A stretch of 64,000 bases of DNA from CAYSRC01 sp964433495 (GTDB taxonomy: Bacteria; Bacillota; Clostridia; Oscillospirales; Ruminococcaceae). The first letter of the stretch is position 1. Each line of letters starts with the position of its first letter. The stretch is taken from positions 1-64,000 of the forward strand of contig CAYSRC010000005.1 in NCBI GenBank assembly GCA_964433495.1, written 5' to 3'. The notes under the pieces were generated by a model. That model was given only the letters and a program-made list of their open reading frames with translations. It was not told where the DNA came from and searched no databases. Both the position numbers and the translations under genes were made by a program. Positions 52,749 through 62,056 of the stretch are shown here, piece after piece.

Positions 52749-53975
52749 TTAAAGGCTGTCGATGCCCATCAGCTCGCCGAGTATCTTGGACACGTAGTTG
52801 ACCGCCTCGATGTACTTTTGGCCGATGAGCTCCTCGGAGATGCCGAGACCCTCGGCGCACTCGCCCATCCTGTGCCACACGCCGTTCTCATAGCACGAGC
52901 ACATCCTGACGAGCAGGCTGAACGCGTTTTCCTCGCCCGCAAAACCCTTTTTGATGTCGTCCGAAATGGGCAGATCCTTCACCGCGTCGGCGGGGGCGAC
53001 GCCGAGCAGCTCGCCGAGCGTCGAGAACATGCCCGCGAGGTAGGCGTCGGACTTTTCCACGCGCGCGCCCTTGACGAACGGGGCGAGGCTCTCGCAGAAC
53101 ACCGCGCGCTGGAAGGAGGTCTTCACGAGCTCGTCGGTGCGCCCGCCGTCGGGGGTAAAGCTGAGCAGGTACAGCCACTGGCGGATCCTGCCGAGGCCGA
53201 TGACCATGAGCGCCTGCTTGATGTCCTTGATCTTGTTGGGAAGGGAGAAGTAGGCCGAGTTGACCATCTTGAGCAGCGCGTAGGACAGCGAGACATCCAT
53301 CGAGATGAGCTTCGCGAGCTCGTCGACGTCGGGCTCGGGCTTGGTGACCTCGGACAGCATGCGCAGGAAGGTCGAGCGCATGTGATCCATCGACTTGACC
53401 TGCGAGCTCTCTGCCCTGCCGATGTATGAGCCCTGCATGTAGTCAAAGCCGTATTCGTTCGCGGTCCTCTCGGTCTGCTCGTCGTGTATGCCGTAGGCGA
53501 ACAGCTTTAAGCCGAACTGCTTGGCGATGACGCACAGGCGCTCAAGCTCCCTGTCGGTCTTGCCGCGCAGGTCAAACTTTATCATCTCGACCGACGAGAG
53601 CATGTCGATGTGCCGCTTGGAGAACTCAAAGCCCGACAGCGCCAGCCTGTAGCCGTCGCGCCGGTACTCGTTGAGCTTTGCGGACGCCGCGGGGTTGATG
53701 AGGGCGCTGTCGTCAAACTGGATGATGAGCTTTGTCTTGTCGAAGATGGTGGGCACGTTCTGCATGAGCAGGTTGGGCGTAAAGGTCAAAAAACACTCCA
53801 TGTTGTTGTAAAACTTGGCGCTGTCCGGCTGGGTGAAAAAGGCCATGACGGCGTTCGCGACCTTCGCGTCGGTCGGGCTGTGGATGGCCGAGCCGTCGGG
53901 ATTGTATATGATCTCGTAGGCGGCGAGCTTGTGCTCCTTGTTCATGATGGGCTGTCTTGCGATAAAGGTTGTCAT
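52749..53975 (-). CDS. Degenerate EAL plus HDOD domain protein (YuxH-like)
   Basis: 408 residues. The N-terminal EAL-like domain retains KFD (MIKFDLRG) and QG (FDYMQGSYIG) but has EIIYN for ExLxR, SGFEFS for DDFG and no catalytic Glu in AYGIHDEQ, so it is probably a binding or structural module rather than a phosphodiesterase. The C-terminal HDOD domain is clear (LAKLISMDVSLSYALLKMVN, SAYFSLPNKIKDIKQALMVI). ATG 53975 follows AAAGGGG and overlaps the FtsA-like stop by four bases. Confidence 0.9.
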   Translation of the reverse strand: MTTFIARQPIMNKEHKLAAYEIIYNPDGSAIHSPTDAKVANAVMAFFTQPDSAKFYNNMECFLTFTPNLLMQNVPTIFDKTKLIIQFDDSALINPAASAKLNEYRRDGYRLALSGFEFSKRHIDMLSSVEMIKFDLRGKTDRELERLCVIAKQFGLKLFAYGIHDEQTERTANEYGFDYMQGSYIGRAESSQVKSMDHMRSTFLRMLSEVTKPEPDVDELAKLISMDVSLSYALLKMVNSAYFSLPNKIKDIKQALMVIGLGRIRQWLYLLSFTPDGGRTDELVKTSFQRAVFCESLAPFVKGARVEKSDAYLAGMFSTLGELLGVAPADAVKDLPISDDIKKGFAGEENAFSLLVRMCSCYENGVWHRMGECAEGLGISEELIGQKYIEAVNYVSKILGELMGIDSL

Positions 53976-56206
53976 TGCGGTGTCCCCTTTCCTTCCCACT
54001 CGATTGTGGCGACGTCTCCGTCGCAGAGTTTATCGGTATAGGCCGCGTCGCGGCCGTTGAGCTTTAACACAACGGCGCCCTCGGGGTGCTCAAAGTCGAG
54101 GTCGACCATCGTGAGCAGGTCTAAAAACTGCGGGCCGATGCCGCCGTCCGCGTTGTCGAGCACCGCCTCGCGCCCGTTGAGCGTCACGCGGACGACGCCC
54201 CTTTCGGGGCCGTTCTTCACAGGCGTCCCGGGCGCCTTCGGCTCCTGCCGCGGGGGCTCGTCGGGCTGTGCCTGCCGCACCGCCTGCGGGGGTGTCTCGG
54301 GCCGCTCTGCCCGCTGCGGCGCCCCGGTCTCGAGCATCGGCGCCGGGGACGTCGCGGCGGCCGCGGACGTCCGCTCCTGCTGCGGTCTCTCGCTCGCGCC
54401 GCCCGAAAGCCCGGCGCCCGCGGCCTCGGGCTCGGAAGCCCGCGCCCCGCGCGTTTTCGGCATGACGAACACAGCGCGGTCGCCCGGCTTAAAGCGGTAC
54501 TCATCGGTTCGCAGCCGGCCGCCGACAAAGGCGAGCGCCGCGCCGTCGACCCCCTCCTCGCGCTTGAGGTCGCCCACGCTCAAAACCGTTCGGATCGCCG
54601 CCTCGTCGCCGTTGGACACCTCGTAATCAAGGCCCTTCGGCTCGCCGTTCACAAAGGCGCAGACGCCCGCGAGGTACGGCTTGTCGAGATATGTAATCTC
54701 AAACGTCTCGCTCGGCTCTTTGACAAGGCCGCGCACCGTCACGCGCGCGTCCGCGCCCTGCACCGAGGGCTCAAAGGTGATCACGTCGCCCGCGCCGACC
54801 GAGTCGCTGAGCTTGCACGCTCTGCCGTTTACCGTGACGACGGGCAGCGTCGGCAGCCCGCCGTACTCGGTCCTGCGCAGACCGTTGAGGGTAAAGGTCA
54901 CCGAGCGGCCGTTTCTGCCGACAATCTGGCTGTAGCGGTACCCGGCCGTCTGCAGCACCCCCAAAACGGTGCTGTCCCAAACGTTGAACAGGTGCAGCTT
55001 TTTGCCGTTTATCGTCACCGCGAGCGAGCCCGCGCTTGAGCGCTGCGCCGCCGTCCACGCGATGCCGAGCGGCGTCGCGAAGTCGGGCCCCGAGATGTCG
55101 TGCTCGGAGACGAACATCCGCTTCATGTGCACCCTGCCGCCCACCGCGATCCTGTCCTCGTCGATGCCCATCGCCGAGGCGAGCCGCGCGCGAAGGCCGG
55201 GCGTCCTGCTGCCGCCCCCCACGAGGAACACCGCGTCGGGCGCCTGCCCGTTCTCGCGCAGGATGATGTCGGAAATGGTGCCGGCGAGCACGTCGACCGC
55301 CTCGAGGATGCCCGCGATGACCTCCTCGGACGGGCACTCGACCGTGATGCCGAGGATGTTTTCGTACCTGACCCTGCCGCCCCCGTCGGGGTTCAGCTGC
55401 TTTTTTATGCTCTCGGCCGTCTCAAAATCGACGAGGCAGCTGTGCATGACGGCCTCGGTTATCTCGTCGCCCGCCACCGTCGCGACGCCGTACGACTTGA
55501 TGCTTCCGCCGTCGCACAGCGCGATGTCCGACGTGCCCGCGCCGATGTCGCACAGCGCGATGTTGAGCTTGCGCAGGTCCTGCGGGACGATGGCGTTCAT
55601 CGCCGCGATGGGCTCGAGCGTGAGCCCCGCGACCGTCAGCCCTATCTGGTTCATCGTCGTGTACAGGCTGTCCACGACCTCCTTGGGCAAAAAGGTCACG
55701 ATGAGCGACGCCGCAAGCTCCCTGCCCCTGTGGCCGATGAGACTCGAGTAGGCGTAGCCGTCGAGGGTGTAGGAGCGAACCGAGTAGCCCACGCAGAAAA
55801 AGTCGTGGTTGTCGTTTTCGCTCGACAGCCGCTCGTAGGCGCTCTTCACCACGCCGCGCTCGAGGTCGTCCACCTCGCGCTCGGTGATCACCTGCGGCGC
55901 CTCGAGCAAAAGCGAGCCCTCGCACGGCACCGTCTTGAGCACACGGCCCGCCGCCGCGACGTACACGCTCCTGAGCGGTGCGCCGAAGCTCTTTTCAAGC
56001 CGCTGCTTCACCTGCGCCGCGACGCGCGCAGTGTCGTCGATGTCCTCGATCTGCCCGTCCACCACCGCGCGGGTCTTATACTCCTCCCGCTCGGTGTACT
56101 CGACGCGAAAGACGTCGTCCTCGGGCCTGCCGATGATCCCTATGACGCTGCGCGTGCCTATGTCAAGCGCGAATACGCGCCCCTGGTCCTCTTTGGGTTT
56201 TTTCAA
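53972..56206 (-). CDS. FtsA/PilM-like actin-fold ATPase with extended C-terminal region
   Basis: 744 residues. The first 400 form an FtsA-type actin fold: phosphate-1 VFALDIGTRSVIGIIG, VYVAAAGRVLKTV, phosphate-2 LCDIGAGTSDIALCDGG and adenosine motif AVFLVGGGSRTPGLRARL. The second half is unusual: small beta-grasp-like segments (VTINGKKLHLFN, VTFTLNGLRRTEYG, VTVNGRACKLSDSVGAGDVI), a Pro/Glu/Ala-rich linker at about 625-690, and a final beta-grasp-like repeat (VTLNGREAVLD, VVLKLNGRDAAYTD). No membrane-targeting amphipathic end is evident. It overlaps both neighbours by four bases (ATGA), so the three are tightly coupled. Confidence 0.85.
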   Translation of the reverse strand: MKKPKEDQGRVFALDIGTRSVIGIIGRPEDDVFRVEYTEREEYKTRAVVDGQIEDIDDTARVAAQVKQRLEKSFGAPLRSVYVAAAGRVLKTVPCEGSLLLEAPQVITEREVDDLERGVVKSAYERLSSENDNHDFFCVGYSVRSYTLDGYAYSSLIGHRGRELAASLIVTFLPKEVVDSLYTTMNQIGLTVAGLTLEPIAAMNAIVPQDLRKLNIALCDIGAGTSDIALCDGGSIKSYGVATVAGDEITEAVMHSCLVDFETAESIKKQLNPDGGGRVRYENILGITVECPSEEVIAGILEAVDVLAGTISDIILRENGQAPDAVFLVGGGSRTPGLRARLASAMGIDEDRIAVGGRVHMKRMFVSEHDISGPDFATPLGIAWTAAQRSSAGSLAVTINGKKLHLFNVWDSTVLGVLQTAGYRYSQIVGRNGRSVTFTLNGLRRTEYGGLPTLPVVTVNGRACKLSDSVGAGDVITFEPSVQGADARVTVRGLVKEPSETFEITYLDKPYLAGVCAFVNGEPKGLDYEVSNGDEAAIRTVLSVGDLKREEGVDGAALAFVGGRLRTDEYRFKPGDRAVFVMPKTRGARASEPEAAGAGLSGGASERPQQERTSAAAATSPAPMLETGAPQRAERPETPPQAVRQAQPDEPPRQEPKAPGTPVKNGPERGVVRVTLNGREAVLDNADGGIGPQFLDLLTMVDLDFEHPEGAVVLKLNGRDAAYTDKLCDGDVATIEWEGKGTPQ

Positions 56207-56535
56207 CTTCTCTTACCTCTCAGTATATCAAGCGTCGACGAAAGCCCGCCGCCCGGGGCGGTCTCGCCGTCCTGCGACGCGATGGTGAGTATCTGGCAGT
56301 AGATCTCGGCGACCACCTTGTACAGCTTGGGCGGTATGCTCGCGCCTACGTCGAGCATGCACAGCAGCGACGCCGCGCTGTCGTCCCGGTAGACCGGGAT
56401 CCCCTGCTTCTCGGCGACGTTGATGATGCGCTCGGCCACGTCGCCGTAGCCCGAGGCGATGATCACGGGAGCCGCGTCCTTGTCCGCCTGATATTTGAGC
56501 GCGACTGCCTTTTGTCCCTGTTTCGGTCCTGCCAT
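56203..56535 (-). CDS. Stand-alone FlhB C-terminal-like protein (YlqH type)
   Basis: 110 residues matching only the cytoplasmic end of the FlhB/YscU export-switch family: KAVALKYQADKDAAPVIIAS, GYGDVAERIINVAEKQGIPV and SIPPKLYKVVAEIYCQIL. It begins just past where FlhB has its NPTH self-cleavage site, so both the membrane part and the cleavage motif are absent. B. subtilis YlqH is a similar free-standing protein. Role unknown. Coupled to the FtsA-like gene. Confidence 0.88.
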   Translation of the reverse strand: MAGPKQGQKAVALKYQADKDAAPVIIASGYGDVAERIINVAEKQGIPVYRDDSAASLLCMLDVGASIPPKLYKVVAEIYCQILTIASQDGETAPGGGLSSTLDILRGKRS

Positions 56536-56749
56536 TTACACACGTCGCCTTCCTGAAAAAAGTTATGCCGCCCGCGCTGCGGGCCTGTCTGTCACCCCGG
56601 CTCCGAAAAAGCGCATCCGGGCGGGCGCGGGGTCACGGGACGCCCCCTCGAAGGGCTTGGCTGCGCCCGGTAAACCATACTGTACAGATAAGCTTCAAAC
56701 GAACCGGCAGGCAGGCAAAAACCCTGCGGGTTTTGCCCGATGCCCGCCG

Positions 56750-58150
56750 TCACACGACCACGTCGATGCCGACGCGCTTGTAGGGCAGCGACTTGAACAC
56801 CTGCATGAGCGAGCGCTCGCGGTTGAGGGGCTGCACGTTCACGTCCCGCAGGCGGTAGTCGGAATCGCTCAGCGCCTCGCGCAGCGACGGGCCGATCGCC
56901 TTAAACCTGTCCTGCGTCCCCGGCGGGCAGTAGAGCGAGAAGCTGATGTTGTCGCCGTGGACGTACAGCTCGGCCTCAAACCGCCCCGTGCCGTCGACAT
57001 CGACGACCATGAGGATGTGCGTCTCGTCCTCGCCGTCCTCTGCGGCGTCGTTGTCCCCGCCCTCGGGGTTTATCCAGATCTCGGCAAACGCCCTCGTGTC
57101 GTAGTAGTCCACGGGGATGATGTAGTGCAGCAGCGGGGTGAAGTTACAGGGGGAGGACAACAGGCTGTTGAGCATGTTGTCAAGCCGCTCGCTTCCGACG
57201 CCGTCCTTGTTCTTCGCCGTCTGCTCGATTATCTTCGTAAGACCCTTCATCACACCCGAGTCGGCGCCGTCCTTTACCGGCCTGCCCCTGTCCTGCAAAA
57301 ACTGCTTGGTGAGGTCGACCAGCTGCTTTTTGCCGTCCTCGTCGAGGTATTTGCGCAGCCGCAGCGCCGTCTCGGCGACATACTCATCGTTTGAGTTGTG
57401 GCGCGACAGGTTGTATATCGTTATCGCGATGATCTTTTCGGCCCGCTCGGACAAAAGCAGGCTGTTGCGAACCCGTCCGAGCAGCTCGAGCGCGCTCTGC
57501 TTGAGGCCCGCGATGTTGCCGCCGTCCGAATTTTTAAAGGCCTGCGACAGCTCGTCGAGCTGCTCTGCGAGGGCCTTGTTGAAGGACAGCTCGTTTTTTA
57601 AAAACTCGAAGTTGTTGCCGACCGAGTCGAGGATGTCCTGCCTGTGTATCTGCGCGTTTATCGCCTTTAAAAAGTCGGATATCGCGAACTGCACGTCGGG
57701 CCGCCCGCCGTACTGCGCGCTCACGTCCCGCAAAAAGTCGAACAGCTCGCCCCTAAACGAGGTCGCCTGCTCCTCCTGGCGCATCATCTCCTCGACAAGG
57801 TCGCCGTTTTCGGGCTTGAGCAGCATCGAGTCAAACAGCTTTTCGATGTCGGCGTCGAGCGGGTTGTTGTGCGCCGGGACGAGCTTGTATATCTCCTCGA
57901 TGGTCGACAGGTTTTTGAGATAGGTCGCGGTCACCGTGGGGTCCTGGATGAGATCCATCAGGATGTCGGGGGTGTTCTTGCCCTCGAGCGAGCCGGTGTT
58001 CTGCTCGTACAGCTCGCGCTGGTTGTGCGACTTTATCACCTTCGAGGTGTCCTGCAGGTTGAACGCCGACGCGGGATCGGGCGCCTGCGGGTTTGCCACC
58101 GCCTGGTTTGGGTTGACTATCGGCGTCGTTACGCGCAGAATATCAGACAT
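56750..58150 (-). CDS. FliK C-terminal-like (hook-length-control-like) protein
   Basis: 466 residues. The N-terminal 350 are helical, with no known domain (VAEEMMRQEE-like coiled segments, FLKAINAQIHRQDILDSVGN). The last 90 resemble the Flg_hook domain of FliK: MVVDVDGTGRFEAELYVHGD, NISFSLYCPPGTQDRFKAIG, PSLREALSDSDYRLRDVNVQ. A YlqG-YlqH-like pairing with the next gene is likely. First gene of the minus-strand signalling run and divergent from cheA. Start MSDILRVTTPIVNPNQ after AGAAGGGGAATGCGTC. Confidence 0.7.
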   Translation of the reverse strand: MSDILRVTTPIVNPNQAVANPQAPDPASAFNLQDTSKVIKSHNQRELYEQNTGSLEGKNTPDILMDLIQDPTVTATYLKNLSTIEEIYKLVPAHNNPLDADIEKLFDSMLLKPENGDLVEEMMRQEEQATSFRGELFDFLRDVSAQYGGRPDVQFAISDFLKAINAQIHRQDILDSVGNNFEFLKNELSFNKALAEQLDELSQAFKNSDGGNIAGLKQSALELLGRVRNSLLLSERAEKIIAITIYNLSRHNSNDEYVAETALRLRKYLDEDGKKQLVDLTKQFLQDRGRPVKDGADSGVMKGLTKIIEQTAKNKDGVGSERLDNMLNSLLSSPCNFTPLLHYIIPVDYYDTRAFAEIWINPEGGDNDAAEDGEDETHILMVVDVDGTGRFEAELYVHGDNISFSLYCPPGTQDRFKAIGPSLREALSDSDYRLRDVNVQPLNRERSLMQVFKSLPYKRVGIDVVV

Positions 58151-58638
58151 CTTGACGCATTCCCCTTCTGAAAAGCCTTTAATACATTAAAATGGCCCGG
58201 GTCGGACGGCGGCCCCGCCGCACACCCCGTGCACAGCGCGGCGGGCGCAGTTTTAAAGCGCGCGCCGGCCGAAAGCAAAACGCAGGGCGCCCCCGCCCCG
58301 TCGGCGCCCGCAAACCGGCCGCCGTCGTTCCGCACAGTTATACACTTTGATTTTATCAAAAATAACCCGTTTTAACAACCGTGTGCGCCGCATAAATTCG
58401 AAAAAAGTAAAAAAACGGGCAAAAAAAATTTCCGAGAGGTTTTATTTGACCGTCTTTATCCTTGATTTCATTTCTTTTAGAGTGTAGAATAAATATGTAC
58501 GTGGCATAGTATCGCTGTCAGGCGGGCAGGGTCTGCCCCGCCCGGCGTGCTTGTGTTGCAGCGGAAGAAATAATAAAATAATAAATAACGGGGCTTGCCC
58601 CTTATTGATTGAAAAGATTGTCAAAACGAGGTGCATTT
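58151..58638. other. 488-base divergent promoter region between FliK-like gene and cheA
   Basis: No gene. The cheA side is AT-rich and carries the promoter listed below; GCGGGCAGGGTCTGCCCCGC at about 58520-58540 forms a short hairpin in the leader. Promoters for the minus-strand operon probably lie in the AT-rich part near 58340-58440. I cannot pick one with confidence. Confidence 0.5.
58462..58490 (+). promoter_or_regulatory. Candidate sigma-A-type promoter of the che operon
   Basis: TTGATT (58462-58467) and TAGAAT (58485-58490) are spaced by 17 bases. No motility-sigma (sigma-28) box was found. Confidence 0.6.
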
Positions 58639-60693
58639 ATGAGCATGATTGATCCCGGAATGGAAGCCATGTTGGAGACCTTTATACATGAGACAGAGAC
58701 AATGCTCGAACAGCTTGACGAAATTCTCATGGACTCCGAGCGCGAAAAGACAATCAGCGAGGACAACATCAACAGCATTTTCCGCATAACCCACACCATC
58801 AAGGGCTCCGCCGCCATGATGGACTTTGAGGGTATCTCTTCGCTTGCGCACTCGGTCGAGGACGTTTTCTACATAATTCGCGAGTCGCCCGAAAAGCTCG
58901 GCCTTGTGTTTGACAATATCTTCGACCTGCTGTTCCAGGCGTCCGACTTCTTTAAGCAGGAGCTCGAGAAGCTGCAGGGCGACGAGTACATCGAGGCCGA
59001 CCCCGCGGACATGATCGCAAAGCTTGAGCGGGAGGCCGCGGTGCTCAAGGGCGAGGAGGCCCCCGCCGCCGCCGCGGACGCAGCCCCCGCCCCCGAGCAA
59101 GAGGCCGCGGGCGACAGTCTGCCCGAGACGGACGGAAAGAAGATGCGCGTGCGCATCTTCTTTGAGGACAACTGTCAGATGGAGAACATGCGCGCCTTCA
59201 TGCTGATGACCCAGCTTCAGGGCTGCTGCGAGTATCTCGACTCCATCCCCAAAAACCCCGAGAACAGCGCGGCGCTCAGCGCCGAGATCATCGACAAGGG
59301 CTTCACCGTCATCTGTGTGCCGTCCCGCTCCACGAGCGAGATCACCCAGATCATCGAGTCGGCCCTCAACATCAAGTCTTACGAGATCCTCGACGACAAC
59401 GAGGACAAGAGCGAGCAGCCCGGCGAGCGGAAGGCGGCCGAGTCGGCGCCCGCGCAGACAAAGGCGGACAGCGCCGCCTCGGCGCCCAAGGCCGCCGAGG
59501 CAAAGCAGCATGTCAGCGGCGCAAAGCAGAGCCTTATCAGCGTCAACCAAACCAAGCTTGACCTGCTCATGGACCTCGTGGGCGAGATCGTCACAGCCGA
59601 GTCGATGGTCGTGCGCAACCCCGACCTCGACGGTCTCAAGCTCGACAACTTCACAAAGTCGATGCGCGAGCTGCGCAAGCTGACCGACGAGCTTCAGGAC
59701 ACCGTCATGTCGATCCGCATGGTCCCGCTGCACAGCACCTTCCTCAAGATGGAGCGCATCGTCCGCGACATGAGCAAAAAGCTCGACAAAAAGGCCGAGC
59801 TTGTCACGGTGGGCGGCGACACCGAGGTCGACAAGACGATAAACGACGCCATCGGCGACCCCTTCATGCACATGATACGGAACTCGATGGATCACGGCAT
59901 CGAGTCCGCCGAGGAGCGCAGGGCCGCGGGCAAGCCCGAGGTCGGCAAGGTCACGCTCGCCGCAAAGAACGTGGGCGGCGAGATCATCATCGAGATATCC
60001 GACGACGGCCAGGGCCTCGACGCGGCAAAGCTGCTTGAAAAGGCGCGTGCAAACGGCCTTTTGACCAAGCCCGAGAGCGAATACACCGAGAAAGAGGCGT
60101 TCCAGCTCATCATGCTGCCCGGCTTCTCGACCAACAAGGAGGTCACCGAGTACTCGGGGCGCGGCGTCGGCATGGACGTTGTGCGCAAAAACATCGAGCA
60201 GGTCGGCGGCACCCTGTCGATCCACTCGGTCAAGGGGCAGGGCTCGACCTTCACCATCAAGATCCCGCTGACGCTCGCCATCGTCGACGGCATGAACATA
60301 ACGGTGGGCGACTCGGTCTTTACGCTGCCGATAAACTCGATCACCCAGTCGTTCAAGCTCTCGGATGAGAGCGCCATCATCAAGAACACCGACGGAAGCG
60401 AGATGACGATGATAAGGGGCGAGTGCATGCCCATCATCCGCCTGTCGTCTATCTACGGCATCGAGTCCAAGGTCAGCAGCTTCTGCGACGGCATCCTCAT
60501 CCAGGTTGAGAGCAACGGCAAAAACGCCTGCCTGTTCGCCGACGAACTGCTCGGCGAGTACCAGGTCGTCGTAAAGCCGTTCCCGTCCTTCTTCAACAAG
60601 TACAACCTCAAGCAGTGCGGCCTGTCGGGATGCAGCATCCTCGGCGACGGCACCATAAGCCTTATCCTCGACGCGAACACGCTCTTAAACTAA
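58639..60693 (+). CDS. cheA: Chemotaxis histidine kinase CheA
   Basis: 684 residues. P1 Hpt domain with phospho-His52 (FRITHTIKGSAAMMDFEGIS), a P2-like segment at about 170-260, dimerisation P3 (INQTK/LMDLVGEIVTAESMVV) and kinase P4 (DPFMHMIRNSMDHGIESAEE, ISDDGQGLDAAKLL, GRGVGMDVVRKNIEQVGGTL). P5 CheW-like end (VDGMNITVGDSVFTLPINSI). ATG 58639 follows CGAGGTG by six bases. First gene of cheA-W-R-B. Confidence 0.96.
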   Translation: MSMIDPGMEAMLETFIHETETMLEQLDEILMDSEREKTISEDNINSIFRITHTIKGSAAMMDFEGISSLAHSVEDVFYIIRESPEKLGLVFDNIFDLLFQASDFFKQELEKLQGDEYIEADPADMIAKLEREAAVLKGEEAPAAAADAAPAPEQEAAGDSLPETDGKKMRVRIFFEDNCQMENMRAFMLMTQLQGCCEYLDSIPKNPENSAALSAEIIDKGFTVICVPSRSTSEITQIIESALNIKSYEILDDNEDKSEQPGERKAAESAPAQTKADSAASAPKAAEAKQHVSGAKQSLISVNQTKLDLLMDLVGEIVTAESMVVRNPDLDGLKLDNFTKSMRELRKLTDELQDTVMSIRMVPLHSTFLKMERIVRDMSKKLDKKAELVTVGGDTEVDKTINDAIGDPFMHMIRNSMDHGIESAEERRAAGKPEVGKVTLAAKNVGGEIIIEISDDGQGLDAAKLLEKARANGLLTKPESEYTEKEAFQLIMLPGFSTNKEVTEYSGRGVGMDVVRKNIEQVGGTLSIHSVKGQGSTFTIKIPLTLAIVDGMNITVGDSVFTLPINSITQSFKLSDESAIIKNTDGSEMTMIRGECMPIIRLSSIYGIESKVSSFCDGILIQVESNGKNACLFADELLGEYQVVVKPFPSFFNKYNLKQCGLSGCSILGDGTISLILDANTLLN

Positions 60694-60720
60694 ATCTACC
60701 GGCAAAGGAGGCAACCACCC

Positions 60721-61197
60721 ATGAGCGAAGAAAAGAATCTCAACGGTCTTGAGGATCTTCAGAACAGATACCTGCTGCTGTATCTGGGCGACGACCTTTA
60801 CGCCGTATCTCTCGCCAACGTCATAGAGATTGTCAGCATACAGAACATCACAAGGATCCCCCACGCGGCCGACTATGTCAAGGGCATCGTCAACCTGCGC
60901 GGCAGGGTCTATCCGGCGATCGACCTGCGTCACAAGCTCAACATGCCCGAAAAGGAGTACGACGACAAGACCTGCATCATCATGGTCGAGGTCCATGACA
61001 ACAGCATCGGCCTTATCGTCGACATGGTCAGCGAGGTGCGCACCTTTATGGAGGACGACCTCGCCGCCCCTCCGCAGTCCGACTCCGACCGTTCACAGTA
61101 CGTCGCAGCCGTCTGCGAGGTCGAGGGCAAGCACATCCTCATTCTCGACTGCGCGCATCTTTTGCAGGATGATATAGACTTATATGCGGGGGCATAA
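60721..61197 (+). CDS. cheW: Chemotaxis coupling protein CheW
   Basis: 158 residues, SH3-like adaptor linking receptors to CheA. RYLLLYLGDDLYAVSLANVI, RIPHAADYVKGIVNLRGRVY and IDLRHKLNMPEKEYDDKTCI are characteristic. AAAGGAGGCAACCACCC precedes the ATG. Confidence 0.95.
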   Translation: MSEEKNLNGLEDLQNRYLLLYLGDDLYAVSLANVIEIVSIQNITRIPHAADYVKGIVNLRGRVYPAIDLRHKLNMPEKEYDDKTCIIMVEVHDNSIGLIVDMVSEVRTFMEDDLAAPPQSDSDRSQYVAAVCEVEGKHILILDCAHLLQDDIDLYAGA

Positions 61198-61206
61198 GGC
61201 GGGACA

Positions 61207-62043
61207 ATGGACAACACTACCGAAAACGGATTTGTAAAGCTCAGCGACGCCGAGTTCAAAAAGCTCGTGGATTTCGTCTACAACAAGTTCGGTATCGAGC
61301 TCAGCCAAAAGCGCCAGCTCATCGAGGCGAGGCTTCACAGTACCCTCAAGCAGAAGAACATGACGAGCTTTTCGGAATACATCAGTCTTCTGTTCAACGA
61401 CCCCGGCGGCAGCGAGCTCAACGACTTTCTCAACAAGATCACCACAAACTACACCTATTTTGCGCGCGAGAACGACCACTTTGAGTTTCTTCAGCGCCAG
61501 GCGCTGCCCTACCTTGTGCAGCGCCGCAAGGGCGAGCTGAGGATCTGGAGCGCGGCGTGCTCCTCCGGGCAGGAGCCGTACAACATGGCGATGGCCATCG
61601 ACCAGTATTTCGGCCCGAAAAAGCAGCTGTGGGACACCAGGATCCTCGCGTCCGATATCTCGCTCAACGTACTGCGCAAGGCGGCCGAGGGCATCTACCC
61701 CGCCGACAACATCAACGACCTGCCGGCGACATGGCGCCAGCTCTACTTCGATAACCTGCCGGGCAAGCGCGTGAAGGTAAAGGACACGATACGAAAAGAG
61801 GTCGTGTTCAAGATATTCAACCTCATGGACACGTTTCCCTTTAAGAAGAAGTTTGACATCATCTTCTGCCGCAATGTCATGATCTACTTTGACACGCCCA
61901 CAAAAAACCGGCTGATATCCAAGTTTTACGACTTTCTCTCGGAGGGCGGCTTCCTGTTCATCGGTCACTCAGAAAATATCGACAAATCGAACACAAAGTT
62001 CAAGCCGGTCGGCACTGCCGTATATCAGAAAATCACGGGTTGA
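61207..62043 (+). CDS. cheR: Chemotaxis protein methyltransferase CheR
   Basis: 278 residues, SAM-dependent methylation of receptor glutamates. N-terminal helical CheR_N, then NKITTNYTYFARENDHFEFL, SAM site IWSAACSSGQEPYNMAMAID, and IIFCRNVMIYFDTPTKNRLI. Standard length, no TPR extension. Nine bases after cheW. Confidence 0.96.
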   Translation: MDNTTENGFVKLSDAEFKKLVDFVYNKFGIELSQKRQLIEARLHSTLKQKNMTSFSEYISLLFNDPGGSELNDFLNKITTNYTYFARENDHFEFLQRQALPYLVQRRKGELRIWSAACSSGQEPYNMAMAIDQYFGPKKQLWDTRILASDISLNVLRKAAEGIYPADNINDLPATWRQLYFDNLPGKRVKVKDTIRKEVVFKIFNLMDTFPFKKKFDIIFCRNVMIYFDTPTKNRLISKFYDFLSEGGFLFIGHSENIDKSNTKFKPVGTAVYQKITG

Positions 62044-62056
62044 GGGGTGAAGCAGT

